A stretch of DNA of 64,000 nucleotides from Clostridiales bacterium (GTDB lineage: Bacteria > Bacillota > Clostridia > Saccharofermentanales > Saccharofermentanaceae). Below, piece by piece: positions 36,882 to 45,914 of this stretch. Under the pieces are notes generated by a model that was not told the origin of the DNA, ran no database searches, and saw only the letters and a program-made list of their open reading frames with translations. A program made the position numbers and the translations under genes. The stretch covers positions 124,001-188,000 of the forward strand of contig JAGAXM010000017.1 of NCBI GenBank assembly GCA_017940895.1. The letters run 5' to 3'. Every line of letters starts with the position of its first letter. The stretch's first letter is position 1.

Positions 36882-37382
36882 ATGGAAAGAATAAAGCTGC
36901 CGATGGAAAAATGCAGAGATAATGCAGTTGCACCTACTTACGCCAACGACGGCGATGCGGGCATGGATCTGTATTCCTGCGAGGATATCCTTGTTAAGCC
37001 CGGATGCAGTGTGCTTGTGCCTACGGGACTTAAGATGGCGATCCCTTACGGGTATGAAGTTCAGATCAGACCCAGAAGCGGAATCTCATTGAAGACGCCG
37101 CTTCGTGTTCCTAATTCTCCCGGAACGATTGACTGCGGTTACAGGGATGAAGTCAACGTTATCATCTACAATGCTTCACAGCGCGAAGACGCCTCCGAAG
37201 AGAACCCGTTTACACTTGCAGATAAAGGATGCAAGCATGGTACATATCTCATCAAGAAGGGCGACCGTATTGCTCAGATGGTAGTCAATAAAGTAGAGTA
37301 TGCCGATATCGAATTCGTTGATAATGTTAAGGCTATCGGCGAAGACAGAGGCGGCGGATTCGGACACTCCGGCATATCCTGA
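36882..37382 (+). CDS. dut: Deoxyuridine 5'-triphosphate nucleotidohydrolase
   Basis: A 166-residue trimeric dUTPase that converts dUTP to dUMP, keeping uracil out of DNA and feeding dTMP synthesis. The five family motifs are seen: DAGMDLYS, RPRSGIS, GTIDCGYRDEV, KKGDRIAQMVV and the C-terminal P-loop-like RGGGFGHSG. A small insertion (QREDASEENPFTLADKGC) lengthens it over the usual 145-150 residues. The ATG comes one base after the U32 stop, behind GGAGG. Confidence 0.94.
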   Translation: MERIKLPMEKCRDNAVAPTYANDGDAGMDLYSCEDILVKPGCSVLVPTGLKMAIPYGYEVQIRPRSGISLKTPLRVPNSPGTIDCGYRDEVNVIIYNASQREDASEENPFTLADKGCKHGTYLIKKGDRIAQMVVNKVEYADIEFVDNVKAIGEDRGGGFGHSGIS

Positions 37383-37448
37383 AAGGGTAGTATTTATCGG
37401 CTTTTGATGATAAAATAAATAGTCATTTCCAAGAGGGGAGGTATTGAT

Positions 37449-38426
37449 ATGCTCGATATTTACACATCGAAAGAAGTCAGCAAGACAGCCTCCCGTATTC
37501 TTTACCGTACTACCGAGACAGATACCATAACAAATGACTGCTGGATCAATCTCTATTCTCCGACCGAAGCTGAGATCATGCGCGTCGAATCGGAACTTGG
37601 GATTCCCCAGGAGTTCTTAAGGTATCCTTTGGACGAAGAAGAGCGTCCTCGTATCGACTATGATGATGATACCGATACGGTTCTTATCATCGTGGATATC
37701 CCTTTTACGGTAAGAGAGAATGAGAGCGTTACGTATGAGACGACCCCTCTGGGTATTATCCTTACGGATAAGCATATCGTAACCGTTTCCTTAAGACAGA
37801 CATCTATCCTTGATCACTTTATCGAGAACCGCATCAGAGATCTTTATATCGCATACAGAACTCGATTTACGATCCAGATCCTTTATGCGGTAGCAAGAGA
37901 GTACTTGAGACTCTTGCGCTTCATCGATAAGACATTGGAAGTTGCCGAGAATGAGCTTGAGAAGGCAGTTTCCAACAAAGAACTTTATAAGCGTCTTGAC
38001 TTAAGTAAGTCCCTCGTTTACTTCGCATCTTCATTGAAGTCGAATGAGGCCGTGCTTGAGAAGCTTATGAGAGGACGTACGATCAAGCTTTATGAAGAAG
38101 ATGAGGATCTTCTTGAAGATGTAGTTATCGAGTACAAGCAGGCTCATGAGATGGCGGACGTATATGCGAACATCGTAAGCACTACTACTGATGCTTATGC
38201 TTCTATCATTTCCAATAACATGAACGATATAATGAAGGTCCTCGCTGCAGCGACTATCGTACTTACGATTCCGGATCTTATCGGATGCTTCTTCGGACAG
38301 AATTTCCCGATGCCGTGGGATCCAGAGTTCGCATCGCAGCCTTTTCCATTCATATCGATATTAACGTCATGTATCTTAAGTGTCGTCTTAACGGCATATA
38401 TCCTTAAGAAGAAGAGTATATTGTAA
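37449..38426 (+). CDS. CorA-family divalent metal transporter with GQN instead of GMN
   Basis: A 325-residue CorA-type protein: a cytoplasmic alpha/beta N-terminal domain, long helices (150-255) forming the funnel stalk, and two C-terminal membrane segments (about 266-287 and 300-320). CorA channels carry Mg2+ or Co2+ and are defined by YGMN at the end of the first membrane helix; here the DNA clearly reads FFGQN followed by FPMPW. The GMN loop is the selectivity filter, so the Met to Gln change may alter ion choice or indicate a divergent subfamily. The tail ends KKKSIL. A GGGGAGG site precedes the ATG, and the hydrolase gene follows after 6 bases. Confidence 0.85.
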   Translation: MLDIYTSKEVSKTASRILYRTTETDTITNDCWINLYSPTEAEIMRVESELGIPQEFLRYPLDEEERPRIDYDDDTDTVLIIVDIPFTVRENESVTYETTPLGIILTDKHIVTVSLRQTSILDHFIENRIRDLYIAYRTRFTIQILYAVAREYLRLLRFIDKTLEVAENELEKAVSNKELYKRLDLSKSLVYFASSLKSNEAVLEKLMRGRTIKLYEEDEDLLEDVVIEYKQAHEMADVYANIVSTTTDAYASIISNNMNDIMKVLAAATIVLTIPDLIGCFFGQNFPMPWDPEFASQPFPFISILTSCILSVVLTAYILKKKSIL

Positions 38427-38432
38427 TTTGTC

Positions 38433-39461
38433 ATGACCTCAGGGTTCCAACAGTCTTTTACGGGTAAGAGATCGAGAAGGAGCGGATCGGGATTTATCGT
38501 AAGATCTGCTCTTGTTTTGAGTGTTCTTGCCGCGATCCTGATCTTCATGGTTATTCTTACGATATCTTCATCGAACCACCTTATGAGTATCGATAAGACT
38601 TCGGTATCGAATGTGCCTTCGAATATTCTTCCTTCATATTCGACCTGTTCGTTCGAGTCCTTTGACGGTCAGACGAATCTGTCGGGATGGTTCTTCAAGT
38701 GTGATAACCCGATAACGACAGTCATAGTGGTACACAGTGCAGGTTCGAACAGACTGCCGTTCGGCGTAAATATGATCGATCTTATCGAGAATCTTCTGGA
38801 TAACAATTACAATGTATTTCTCTTTGATCAGCGTAACAGCGGTGAGTCTGACGGAGATGTATGTAATTACGGATATCTTGAATGGCAGGACGTAATAGGT
38901 GCGATAGCGCAGGTAAGAGCCATATCTGTTACAACAAATGTAGTTCTGTATTCTATCGGTACAGGATGCACGTCTTCAATGATCGCTTACGACAAGCTTC
39001 CGGAAGCTAATCTGTCCGAAGCTCAGCTTAATGATTATCCTGATGATATCCTTAAGCTCGGATTCGACCGTTCCTATGTTATCGGCATGATATTTGATTC
39101 TCCTGCAAAGAACTCAGATGATTATATAAGAGCCGTAGTTCAGCAGACCGAGTTCATGGGTACGATCACACAGAACTTTGTGCCATATGCGATCAGGATC
39201 TCGGCAGGTGAGGGAAGCTCGATTAATCTTGTAGCTGAGATATCGCGTCTTCAGATGCCTGTGTGTATAATCTACGGCGGACATGATACATTTATCGGTG
39301 CCGACAGGATCACGCAGATAGTAGAGGAGAGAAACAGGCTTAATTCTTCTCTGACAGTATCAAGAATGATCCCGGGTGCGGGTTACCTTGAGTCATTCAG
39401 ATTAGGTAAGGACGATTATATAGAGACTTTTATGAGATTCATGCAGTCATACTTTGTGTAA
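38433..39461 (+). CDS. Membrane-anchored alpha/beta-hydrolase-fold protein lacking the catalytic Ser and His
   Basis: A 342-residue protein with a basic N-terminus and one membrane anchor (about 22-45), then an alpha/beta-hydrolase domain outside the membrane. Fold marks are clear: VIVVHSAGSN (oxyanion turn, 97-106), FDQRNSGES (131-139), the strand-turn-helix of the nucleophile elbow VLYSIGTGCTSS (171-182) and GGHDTF (Asp285). However, the G-x-S-x-G motif reads S-I-G-T-G, with Gly176 where the nucleophile belongs, and the expected C-terminal His is Tyr318 (PGAGYLES). It is therefore probably not a hydrolase and may bind or scaffold. It sits between corA-like and tsaD, in an operon-like run, with a poor ribosome site. 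Confidence 0.8.
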   Translation: MTSGFQQSFTGKRSRRSGSGFIVRSALVLSVLAAILIFMVILTISSSNHLMSIDKTSVSNVPSNILPSYSTCSFESFDGQTNLSGWFFKCDNPITTVIVVHSAGSNRLPFGVNMIDLIENLLDNNYNVFLFDQRNSGESDGDVCNYGYLEWQDVIGAIAQVRAISVTTNVVLYSIGTGCTSSMIAYDKLPEANLSEAQLNDYPDDILKLGFDRSYVIGMIFDSPAKNSDDYIRAVVQQTEFMGTITQNFVPYAIRISAGEGSSINLVAEISRLQMPVCIIYGGHDTFIGADRITQIVEERNRLNSSLTVSRMIPGAGYLESFRLGKDDYIETFMRFMQSYFV

Positions 39462-39463
39462 AT

Positions 39464-40495
39464 ATGGAAGATAAGAAAGACATACTTATATTGGGAATAG
39501 AATCCTCCTGTGATGAGACCGCAGCGGCTGTTGTTAAGAACGGACGTGAGATCTTAAGCGACGTTATCGCTTCTCAGGCGGATTTCCACGAACAGTACGG
39601 CGGCGTTGTACCCGAGCTCGCTTCGAGGATGCATGTAGATGCCGCTTATCCCTGTATCGATTCCGCTTTAAAGCAGGCAGGCGTTACTCTTGATGATATA
39701 GATGCCGTTGCCGTAACATACGGTCCCGGCCTTGTAGGAGCTTTGCTGGTAGGGCTTTCCGCGGCGAAAGGATTATGTGCGGCATCGGGAAAACCCCTTG
39801 TAGGAGTTAATCATCTGCACGGACATATTTGTGCGAACTACCTTTGCTTTTCGCAGCTTGAGCCGGAGTTCCTGTGCCTGTGTGTAAGCGGCGGAAACAC
39901 GCAGATAATTCACGTTAAGTCTTATACCGAACTTGTAATTCTCGGTAAGACACGTGACGACGCGGCGGGCGAGGCTATCGATAAGATCGCACGTGTTATC
40001 GGACTCGGCTATCCGGGCGGTCCCAAGATGGATAAAGTCGGACAGGGAGGGGACATACATGCGTATGAATTTGCTCATAATCATATGGGCGACACGCTGG
40101 ATTTCTCTTTCTCGGGTATTAAGACGAGTGCTCTTAACCTCATTAACCAGACTAGGCAGAAGGGCGGAGATATCAATGTATCTGACTTTGCCGCTTCTTA
40201 TCAGGATCACATTGCAACGATACTTGCAGACCATATCGTTAAGGCTTCCAAGAAGACAGGAATAAAGAAGGTATGCCTTGCAGGAGGCGTATCCGCGAAT
40301 TCGTTCCTTCGTAAGAAATTCGATGAGATTTCTTCAAAATATGATCTTGAGTTATACTATCCTAATCTGCGGTTGTGCACCGATAATGCTGCGATGATAG
40401 CATCCGCGGGGTATTATGAGTTTATTAACGGCAGGAGGGACGATATGTCGCTTAATGCGGCACCGTCGCTGAAATTGGGAAGAAAAGATGCCTAA
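39464..40495 (+). CDS. tsaD: tRNA N6-adenosine threonylcarbamoyltransferase TsaD
   Basis: A 343-residue TsaD (Gcp/YgjD), which transfers the threonylcarbamoyl group to A37 of ANN-decoding tRNAs together with TsaB and TsaE. The ASKHA-fold start LGIESSCDETAAAVV, the metal-binding HLHGH, the YGPGLVGALLVG and CLAGGVSANSFLR motifs are all typical. Its partners tsaB and tsaE are not in this window. It begins 2 bases after the hydrolase-like gene and its stop overlaps the smpB start (ATGCCTAA). Confidence 0.96.
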   Translation: MEDKKDILILGIESSCDETAAAVVKNGREILSDVIASQADFHEQYGGVVPELASRMHVDAAYPCIDSALKQAGVTLDDIDAVAVTYGPGLVGALLVGLSAAKGLCAASGKPLVGVNHLHGHICANYLCFSQLEPEFLCLCVSGGNTQIIHVKSYTELVILGKTRDDAAGEAIDKIARVIGLGYPGGPKMDKVGQGGDIHAYEFAHNHMGDTLDFSFSGIKTSALNLINQTRQKGGDINVSDFAASYQDHIATILADHIVKASKKTGIKKVCLAGGVSANSFLRKKFDEISSKYDLELYYPNLRLCTDNAAMIASAGYYEFINGRRDDMSLNAAPSLKLGRKDA

Positions 40496-40967
40496 GCAAC
40501 AGGGAATTAAGATAATAGCCGAGAACAAGAAGGCTTATCATGATTACTTTATAGAAGAGCGCTACGAATGCGGTATTGTCCTCGCGGGAACCGAGGTCAA
40601 GAGTATCCGCGCCGGCAAGATCAATCTTCGCGATGCTTATGTTACGGTAAAGGGCGGAGAGATCTTCCTTATCGGAGTTAATATCAGTTCTTATGATCAG
40701 GCTAATACTTTCGTAAAGCTTGATCCTCAAAGAACCAGAAAACTTCTTATGCATAAGAAAGAGATCATCAAGCTTTATTCCAAGATCAAGCTTGATGGTC
40801 TTACTCTTGTTCCGACAAAGTGTTATTTTAAAGATGGTAAGGTTAAGTTCGAGATCGGACTTGCCAGAGGTAAAAAGAATTACGATAAGCGCGATGTCGA
40901 GGCTTCGAAGCAGGCTAAGCGTGAGATAGACAGAGCGATAAAGAGAAACAACAGGGACAGACGCTGA
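40488..40967 (+). CDS. smpB: tmRNA-binding protein SmpB
   Basis: A 159-residue SmpB, the partner of tmRNA in rescuing stalled ribosomes. Conserved blocks: ENKKAYHDYFIEERYECGIVLAGTEVKS, GEIFLIGVNISSY, RKLLMHKKEI and the C-terminal KKNYDKRDVEASKQAKREIDRA tail region, which enters the mRNA channel. The ATG overlaps the tsaD stop. The ssrA RNA gene, often adjacent, is not visible downstream. Confidence 0.96.
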   Translation: MPKQQGIKIIAENKKAYHDYFIEERYECGIVLAGTEVKSIRAGKINLRDAYVTVKGGEIFLIGVNISSYDQANTFVKLDPQRTRKLLMHKKEIIKLYSKIKLDGLTLVPTKCYFKDGKVKFEIGLARGKKNYDKRDVEASKQAKREIDRAIKRNNRDRR

Positions 40968-40970
40968 CAG

Positions 40971-41513
40971 ATGAAGAGTTTTGTAAATAACAAAGATGTA
41001 TCAATACCTGATCTTGTGGCAGCAATTGTCTCCTGGGCGCTAACTGTCGGCTGGATCATATTGTTGTTCTATCTGTCGTCTGAGACCGGTACGATATCCA
41101 CAGGAAGAAGTTCATCGGCTCTGGAATTCATTGAAATGATATTCGGTAAAGGCGTAATGAGCGAAGTCGTATTAAGAAAGATAGCACATGTAATTGAGTA
41201 TGCAATTCTGACAGTGCTTTCATTTTTGTCTGTACGTTTTACAAACAAAGCTTCAATTACAAGATCATATTCGGAGAGTCCGGTTAAGTTGATCAAGTCT
41301 GATAACGAGATGTATATCGCATTCTCAATGTGGCTTTCATTGTTAACGGCTGTCGTTGATGAATATCATCAGTTGTTCGTCGACGGACGTGACGGATCGA
41401 TCAGAGATGTATTGATCGATTCAGTCGGCATCATTATCGTACTTATTATTATCAGAGTTGTATTCACATTCTATCTTTATCGTTTGGGGCGGAAGGAGAT
41501 CCGCTACGAATAA
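40971..41513 (+). CDS. VanZ-like membrane protein
   Basis: A 180-residue polytopic protein of the VanZ family. The first membrane helix ends FYLSSETG, a helix carries RKIAHVIEYAIL, and the signature AVVDEYHQLFVDGRDGSIRDVLID precedes the last helix. VanZ-like proteins are of uncertain biochemical role; the founding member gives low-level teicoplanin resistance, and the family is widespread with no link to resistance. It starts 3 bases after smpB. A short loop between helices 2 and 3 (SITRSYSESPVK) is longer than in small VanZ proteins. Confidence 0.85.
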   Translation: MKSFVNNKDVSIPDLVAAIVSWALTVGWIILLFYLSSETGTISTGRSSSALEFIEMIFGKGVMSEVVLRKIAHVIEYAILTVLSFLSVRFTNKASITRSYSESPVKLIKSDNEMYIAFSMWLSLLTAVVDEYHQLFVDGRDGSIRDVLIDSVGIIIVLIIIRVVFTFYLYRLGRKEIRYE

Positions 41514-41621
41514 TTGAAATGATAATCAGCTTAAGGCTTATTTAGGATAATATCTAATTCGGTATAATTACAATTTTGGTGAATTAGGAAGAGGTAGTTA
41601 TTTGTGATCTGTCGTTCCGTT

Positions 41622-41651
41622 TTGACATACAACGATCATATAAACTATAAT
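41622..41651 (+). promoter_or_regulatory. Near-consensus sigma-A promoter before the polytopic membrane protein
   Basis: TTGACA (41622-41627) and TATAAT (41646-41651) with an 18-base spacer. It gives the AT-rich downstream gene its own strong promoter. The rest of the 173-base gap (41514-41686) is AT-rich and shows no clear terminator for the preceding operon. Confidence 0.75.
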
Positions 41652-41686
41652 TTTTTCAATAATCCTTAAAGGAATCATTTCTGACT

Positions 41687-43192
41687 GTGCAGACTGAAAT
41701 TAAAATCCATCCCAACCCGTTTTGTTCTTTTCTCAGAGACAGTTGGCTTTTTGTTCTTGTGTGGTTGGTTATTATTTACAGGATCATCCGTAATCTGTTT
41801 TCATATTTCTTTTCTGCTGATATTTATCATATGTTATCAGCCGGTAAAGCAATCTCTTTATTCGGTGTTCTTAAGGATGATGTTTTCTTTGTTGAGTCCG
41901 GTCATAAAATAGTTATTCAACAATGGTTATATGATCTTTTTGTCTTTAAGGTTTATGACAATTTCGGTAAAACCGGTATTCTTTGCCTTACACTTTGTTT
42001 TGCAGTTTTGTTCATTGTATTGGCTGTTCGATTATTACGGATCTTTGGTGTTGATACCAGAATTGCTTTGACTGCCGTATTGCTGATCTGTCTTTATGAC
42101 CGCGAAGTAATATCTATACGTCCCGGTCTTTTAACGATGATTACTTTGATAATCCAAGTAATTCTGTGTGAACTTTATTTCCGTTCCGGTAAGACAATTT
42201 ATTTATTTATGCTGCCGTTACTTACACTCGTTGAGATCAATACGCATGCCGCATTATGGATAGCACATTTCATTTTTCTTTTGCCTTATATTGTGCCGGT
42301 TCCTACTGTTTGTAAAAAATACATTCATTTTGAAGATCATCATATAAGTATATTTAAGCTCTCAGGACCGATAATCGGCATGATCGCCAGTTTGTTTATT
42401 AATCCTTACGGTATTAACGGGATTACCGTTTTGTTTGATCAAAGCGAGATAGCAGATCTTGGCATATTGGATATGAAATCCCCGGATTTTACGTCTAAAT
42501 ATACGCTGTTCCTGATAGTGATGTTGATTATATTTGTATTCGCTTACGGCAAAGTAAAGATTCATTCCAGTAATGCATTTATGTTCTTGGGAACTGCGAT
42601 AATGATGATGATATACATAAGAAATATCCAGATGTTTTCTATCGGAGTTATTCTCATATTATGTGATCTTTTGCTTGTAATACCGGTCGGAAAGATAACA
42701 GATAAACTTAAGAACACTAAGAAACTGATAGTCACTTTAAGTTCTGTTCTGGTAATAACATGTATTGTTGCTGCTGCAGTACGATTCCCCTTTTCTGCGC
42801 TTATTCAGGATAACCCTGCAGACAGTATCTTTACACCTGTTGCCGCTGTTGAGTATCTTAATGAGAATGCTTCATCTGATTCTCGGATCTATACAGACTT
42901 TAATAACGGTTCTTATATATCATGGAGCGGATATAAGATCTATTTTTCATCACGAACCGAAGGTTATTGTCAGAATATTAACGGCGGGTATGACCTTGTC
43001 GGAGAGTATCTTACAGTCTTCAATAATACTGATGTAAACAGTGTTGAATCTTTTGAGACTTTTCTTGATAAATACAGTTTTGAATATCTGATCGTAGATT
43101 CCAAAAACAGAATGCTTCCTTATCTTATGATGAATGAGGACTACGATGATGTTTTATACGGCAACGGTTATGTTGTATTCAGAGCATTATAA
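41687..43192 (+). CDS. Polytopic membrane protein, GT-C glycosyltransferase-like
   Basis: About 501 residues with roughly ten membrane helices (between 18 and 365) and a C-terminal soluble domain (about 380-501). The first extracytoplasmic loop, SADIYHMLSAGKAI...DDVFFVESGHKIVIQQWLYD, recalls GT-C-like proteins with a D-x-W-H-x-x-G-x-x-I ... Q-E-W-L pattern, and the soluble end has the IYTDFNNGSYISWSGYK and YLIVDSKNR strands common in that family. Members are poorly characterised; a lipid-linked sugar transferase is a guess. The given start is GTG at 41687; AAAGGA at 41668 is 13 bases away, while an in-frame CTG at 41681 would have better spacing. The gene is clearly more AT-rich than its neighbours. 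Confidence 0.65.
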   Translation: MQTEIKIHPNPFCSFLRDSWLFVLVWLVIIYRIIRNLFSYFFSADIYHMLSAGKAISLFGVLKDDVFFVESGHKIVIQQWLYDLFVFKVYDNFGKTGILCLTLCFAVLFIVLAVRLLRIFGVDTRIALTAVLLICLYDREVISIRPGLLTMITLIIQVILCELYFRSGKTIYLFMLPLLTLVEINTHAALWIAHFIFLLPYIVPVPTVCKKYIHFEDHHISIFKLSGPIIGMIASLFINPYGINGITVLFDQSEIADLGILDMKSPDFTSKYTLFLIVMLIIFVFAYGKVKIHSSNAFMFLGTAIMMMIYIRNIQMFSIGVILILCDLLLVIPVGKITDKLKNTKKLIVTLSSVLVITCIVAAAVRFPFSALIQDNPADSIFTPVAAVEYLNENASSDSRIYTDFNNGSYISWSGYKIYFSSRTEGYCQNINGGYDLVGEYLTVFNNTDVNSVESFETFLDKYSFEYLIVDSKNRMLPYLMMNEDYDDVLYGNGYVVFRAL

Positions 43193-43228
43193 AAAAATAA
43201 ACGGGGTTTTCTATTTCGAACCCCCCGT
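43191..43228 (-). terminator. Terminator for the minus-strand metY end
   Basis: On the minus strand ACGGGG (43228 downward) pairs with CCCCGT (ending 43201), with a two-G bulge, followed by TTTATTTTTTT. On the plus strand there is no T-run, so it mainly serves the pyr-to-metY transcript. Confidence 0.7.
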
Positions 43229-43252
43229 CTATTGTTCAAATCTTTCTTAATA

Positions 43253-44527
43253 TCAGATCTTCTCGAGAGCCTGCTTGATATCGTTGATGATGTCGTCAGG
43301 ATCCTCGAGACCTACACTGAATCTGATGAGGTCAGGAGCGATGCCCGCCTCCTTCAGCTGCTCATCAGTGAGCTGTCTGTGTGTATGTGATGCAGGATGT
43401 AAAAGAAGTGTCTTACAGTCTGCAACGTGTGTTGCGATAGTTGCGAACTTCAGTGAATCCATGAACTTGATAGATGTCTCACGGCCGCCCTTAACGCCGA
43501 AGCAGAGAACGCCGCAAGTGCCGTTAGGACAATACTTCTGAGCGAGTTCATAATTGGCATCAGTCTTAAGACCGGGATAATTAACCCATGCGATCCTGTC
43601 ATCGGATGCGAGATACTCAGCAACCTTCTGAGCATTCTCACAGTGTCTTCTTACACGTACTGCAAGAGACTCGAGTCCGAGCTGAATGTAGTAAGCGTTC
43701 TGAGGAGCCTGAATGCATCCGAAGTCTCTCATAAGCTGAGCTGTAGCCTTTGTGATATAAGCGCCCTTACCGAACTTAGTAGCATATGTGATTCCGTGAT
43801 AAGACTCGTCAGGTGTTGTAAGGCCCGGGAACTTATCAGCGTGAGCCATCCAGTCGAAGTTGCCGCTGTCGATGATGGCACCGCCGACTGATGAAGCGTG
43901 TCCGTCAATGTACTTTGTTGTTGAATGAGTTACGATGTCGCATCCCCACTCGAAAGGACGGCAGTTAACAGGTGTTGCGAATGTGTTGTCAATGATGAGC
44001 GGTACGCCGTGATCGTGAGCGAGCTTAGCGAACTTCTCAATATCGAGAATATTAACAGTAGGGTTTGTGATGGTCTCACCGAATACGCACTTTGTGTTGG
44101 GCTTGAAGTACTTTGAAAGTTCCTCGTATGACAAAGACTGGTCAACGAATGTGCACTCGATGCCCATCTTCTTCATTGTTACGCCGAACAGATTGTATGT
44201 TCCGCCGTAGATTGATGATGAAGCGATGAAGTGATCACCTGCTTCACAGATGTTAAATACTGCGAAGAAGTTTGCAGCCTGACCGGATGATGTAAGCATA
44301 CCTGCGAATCCGCCCTCGAGAGCGCAAAGCTTGGATGCTACGAAGTCGTTGGTCGGGTTCTGAAGTCTTGTATAGAAATAACCGGAAGCCTCGAGATCGA
44401 ACAGCTTACCCATGTCATCGGATGTGTTGTACTTCCATGTTGTGCTCTGCCAGATCGGAACCTGTCTGGGCTCACCGTTACCGGGCTCATATCCTGCGTG
44501 CAAACACTTTGTATCAATGCTGTTCAT
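43253..44527 (-). CDS. metY: O-acetylhomoserine sulfhydrylase (Cys/Met metabolism PLP enzyme)
   Basis: A 424-residue Cys/Met-metabolism PLP enzyme. Family blocks: NPTNDFVASKLCALEGG, SSGQAANF, IYGGTYNLF, IIDNTFATPVNC and HSTTKYIDGH with the PLP-binding Lys. The length and the FEWGCDIVTHS and long C-terminal segment fit MetY, which makes homocysteine from O-acetylhomoserine and sulfide; cystathionine gamma-synthase and MetZ are shorter. The ATG shares one base with the tldE stop, so it is coupled to a protease pair, an unusual partner. It is the last gene of the long minus-strand run. Confidence 0.9.
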   Translation of the reverse strand: MNSIDTKCLHAGYEPGNGEPRQVPIWQSTTWKYNTSDDMGKLFDLEASGYFYTRLQNPTNDFVASKLCALEGGFAGMLTSSGQAANFFAVFNICEAGDHFIASSSIYGGTYNLFGVTMKKMGIECTFVDQSLSYEELSKYFKPNTKCVFGETITNPTVNILDIEKFAKLAHDHGVPLIIDNTFATPVNCRPFEWGCDIVTHSTTKYIDGHASSVGGAIIDSGNFDWMAHADKFPGLTTPDESYHGITYATKFGKGAYITKATAQLMRDFGCIQAPQNAYYIQLGLESLAVRVRRHCENAQKVAEYLASDDRIAWVNYPGLKTDANYELAQKYCPNGTCGVLCFGVKGGRETSIKFMDSLKFATIATHVADCKTLLLHPASHTHRQLTDEQLKEAGIAPDLIRFSVGLEDPDDIINDIKQALEKI

Positions 44528-45912
44528 TACTCTTCTCCTTCTTCCCCGGTATCACCCGAGATATTCATTTTACTTACTACTACCGAAGGACAGAAATATT
44601 CTCCCTTACCTTCGGGCACAGATATTGTATCACTACCTGTGGCAATAATCTTTTTCAATACATCATAAAAGTTATCGGAAACCGTGATCTGCTCCACGGG
44701 ACGGGCGATCTTGCCGTCTTTGATCAGATAACCTTCGCAGAAAAGCGAGAAATCACCGCTGATCTTGTTGACACCTGCGTGCAGACCGTTAAGCTCCGTT
44801 AAGTAGATACCGTCCTGTACCCACTCGCAAAGCGCGTCGAAATCCTTTTCGCCGGGGGTGACGACAAGGTTGGTGGCGGAGATTCCTACGGGCGACGAGT
44901 ACGCTCCCTTGAAGCCGTTTCCGGTGGACTTGGTTCCCGCCTTGTTTGCTGTCTTAAGGTTATAAAGAGCCTTCACGAAAACACCGTTGTCGATAAGAGC
45001 TTTTGACTTGGTAAGTACGCCCTCGGAGTCGAAAGGAAACTTTATAAGAGCCTTCTCATACATAGGTTCTTCTCTTAACGTAAAGATATCGGAAGCTATT
45101 ACCTCTCCTTCCTTGCCTGCAAGGAGCGAAAGACCTTTCTGCATGGAATAAGATGAGAATGCACCCATGAATGTCTGAAGCAAAGATACGAATGCTTCGC
45201 TGTCGAAGATAACCTTGTACTCACCGGATTCTACGGAAGAACCGCCGAATTTGCCGAGTACTTTCTTTCTTAATGTCTCCAGGAACGGCTTCTCGTCAAA
45301 TGCATCGATATCTTTGCCGAACCAGTAGTGACCGCCGGTCTTTACCACACCGTCCTTCTCTGCCCTGGCTTCCGCAAAGATAGAGATAAAATCAGAATCC
45401 TTATATGTATAAAGACCCTTGGAGTTAACCGATACAGAAGGTCCTGTGCCGCATGACACTGACAGATAATCAACCGCTTTGATCAGAGGTGACAAATTAA
45501 GAATGTCCTTCTCAAGCTTAAGTCCGACTTCGGAGAACTTCTCATATGTGTTCTTATTATAATTACCGCTTAACTGAATACTCTCAAGATGTGAGTTCTC
45601 GGGATCGCAGTAAATGAATTCCTCGTCCTCGTCATCAAGGACTTCACAGTTTTCCATTGCAGTTGAAAGCATGAAGTCAATTGCAGAGTCGTCGAATTCG
45701 GTTGTGAAAGAGCCTCCCATCTGACCGTTTTTCTTTCCTCTGAAGCCGACACCCTGAACAGTAGAGTTCTCATAAGAAGATACTTCCGCATTCAGGATGT
45801 TGATCTCCATTGAAGCATTGGTCATAAAGCATGCTTCAGCTTCATCGAAGCCGTATTCGACAGCGTTGCTGACAAGTTTATTAATAAATTCCGAAGCAAA
45901 ATCCTTATCCAT
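44527..45912 (-). CDS. pmbA: TldE/PmbA-type metalloprotease subunit
   Basis: A 461-residue member of the TldD/PmbA (U62) family. It lacks the HExxxH zinc motif, as TldE subunits do, and carries family stretches such as SYENSTVQGVGFRGKKNG and LTKSKALIDNGVFVKALYNLKTA with GKIARPVEQITVSDNF near the C-terminus. TldD and TldE form a heterodimeric protease that degrades unfolded peptides and matures some peptide products. The frame is open up to 46005, but GGGAGG is 7 bases before the ATG at 45912 (MDKDFAS); an ATG six bases earlier is too close. It starts 2 bases after the tldD stop. Confidence 0.9.
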   Translation of the reverse strand: MDKDFASEFINKLVSNAVEYGFDEAEACFMTNASMEINILNAEVSSYENSTVQGVGFRGKKNGQMGGSFTTEFDDSAIDFMLSTAMENCEVLDDEDEEFIYCDPENSHLESIQLSGNYNKNTYEKFSEVGLKLEKDILNLSPLIKAVDYLSVSCGTGPSVSVNSKGLYTYKDSDFISIFAEARAEKDGVVKTGGHYWFGKDIDAFDEKPFLETLRKKVLGKFGGSSVESGEYKVIFDSEAFVSLLQTFMGAFSSYSMQKGLSLLAGKEGEVIASDIFTLREEPMYEKALIKFPFDSEGVLTKSKALIDNGVFVKALYNLKTANKAGTKSTGNGFKGAYSSPVGISATNLVVTPGEKDFDALCEWVQDGIYLTELNGLHAGVNKISGDFSLFCEGYLIKDGKIARPVEQITVSDNFYDVLKKIIATGSDTISVPEGKGEYFCPSVVVSKMNISGDTGEEGEE

Positions 45913-45914
45913 GA

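Noticed and set aside
41514..41686. ssrA (tmRNA) gene after smpB
   Set aside because: The gap is only 173 bases, AT-rich, and shows neither tRNA-like ends nor a tag sequence.
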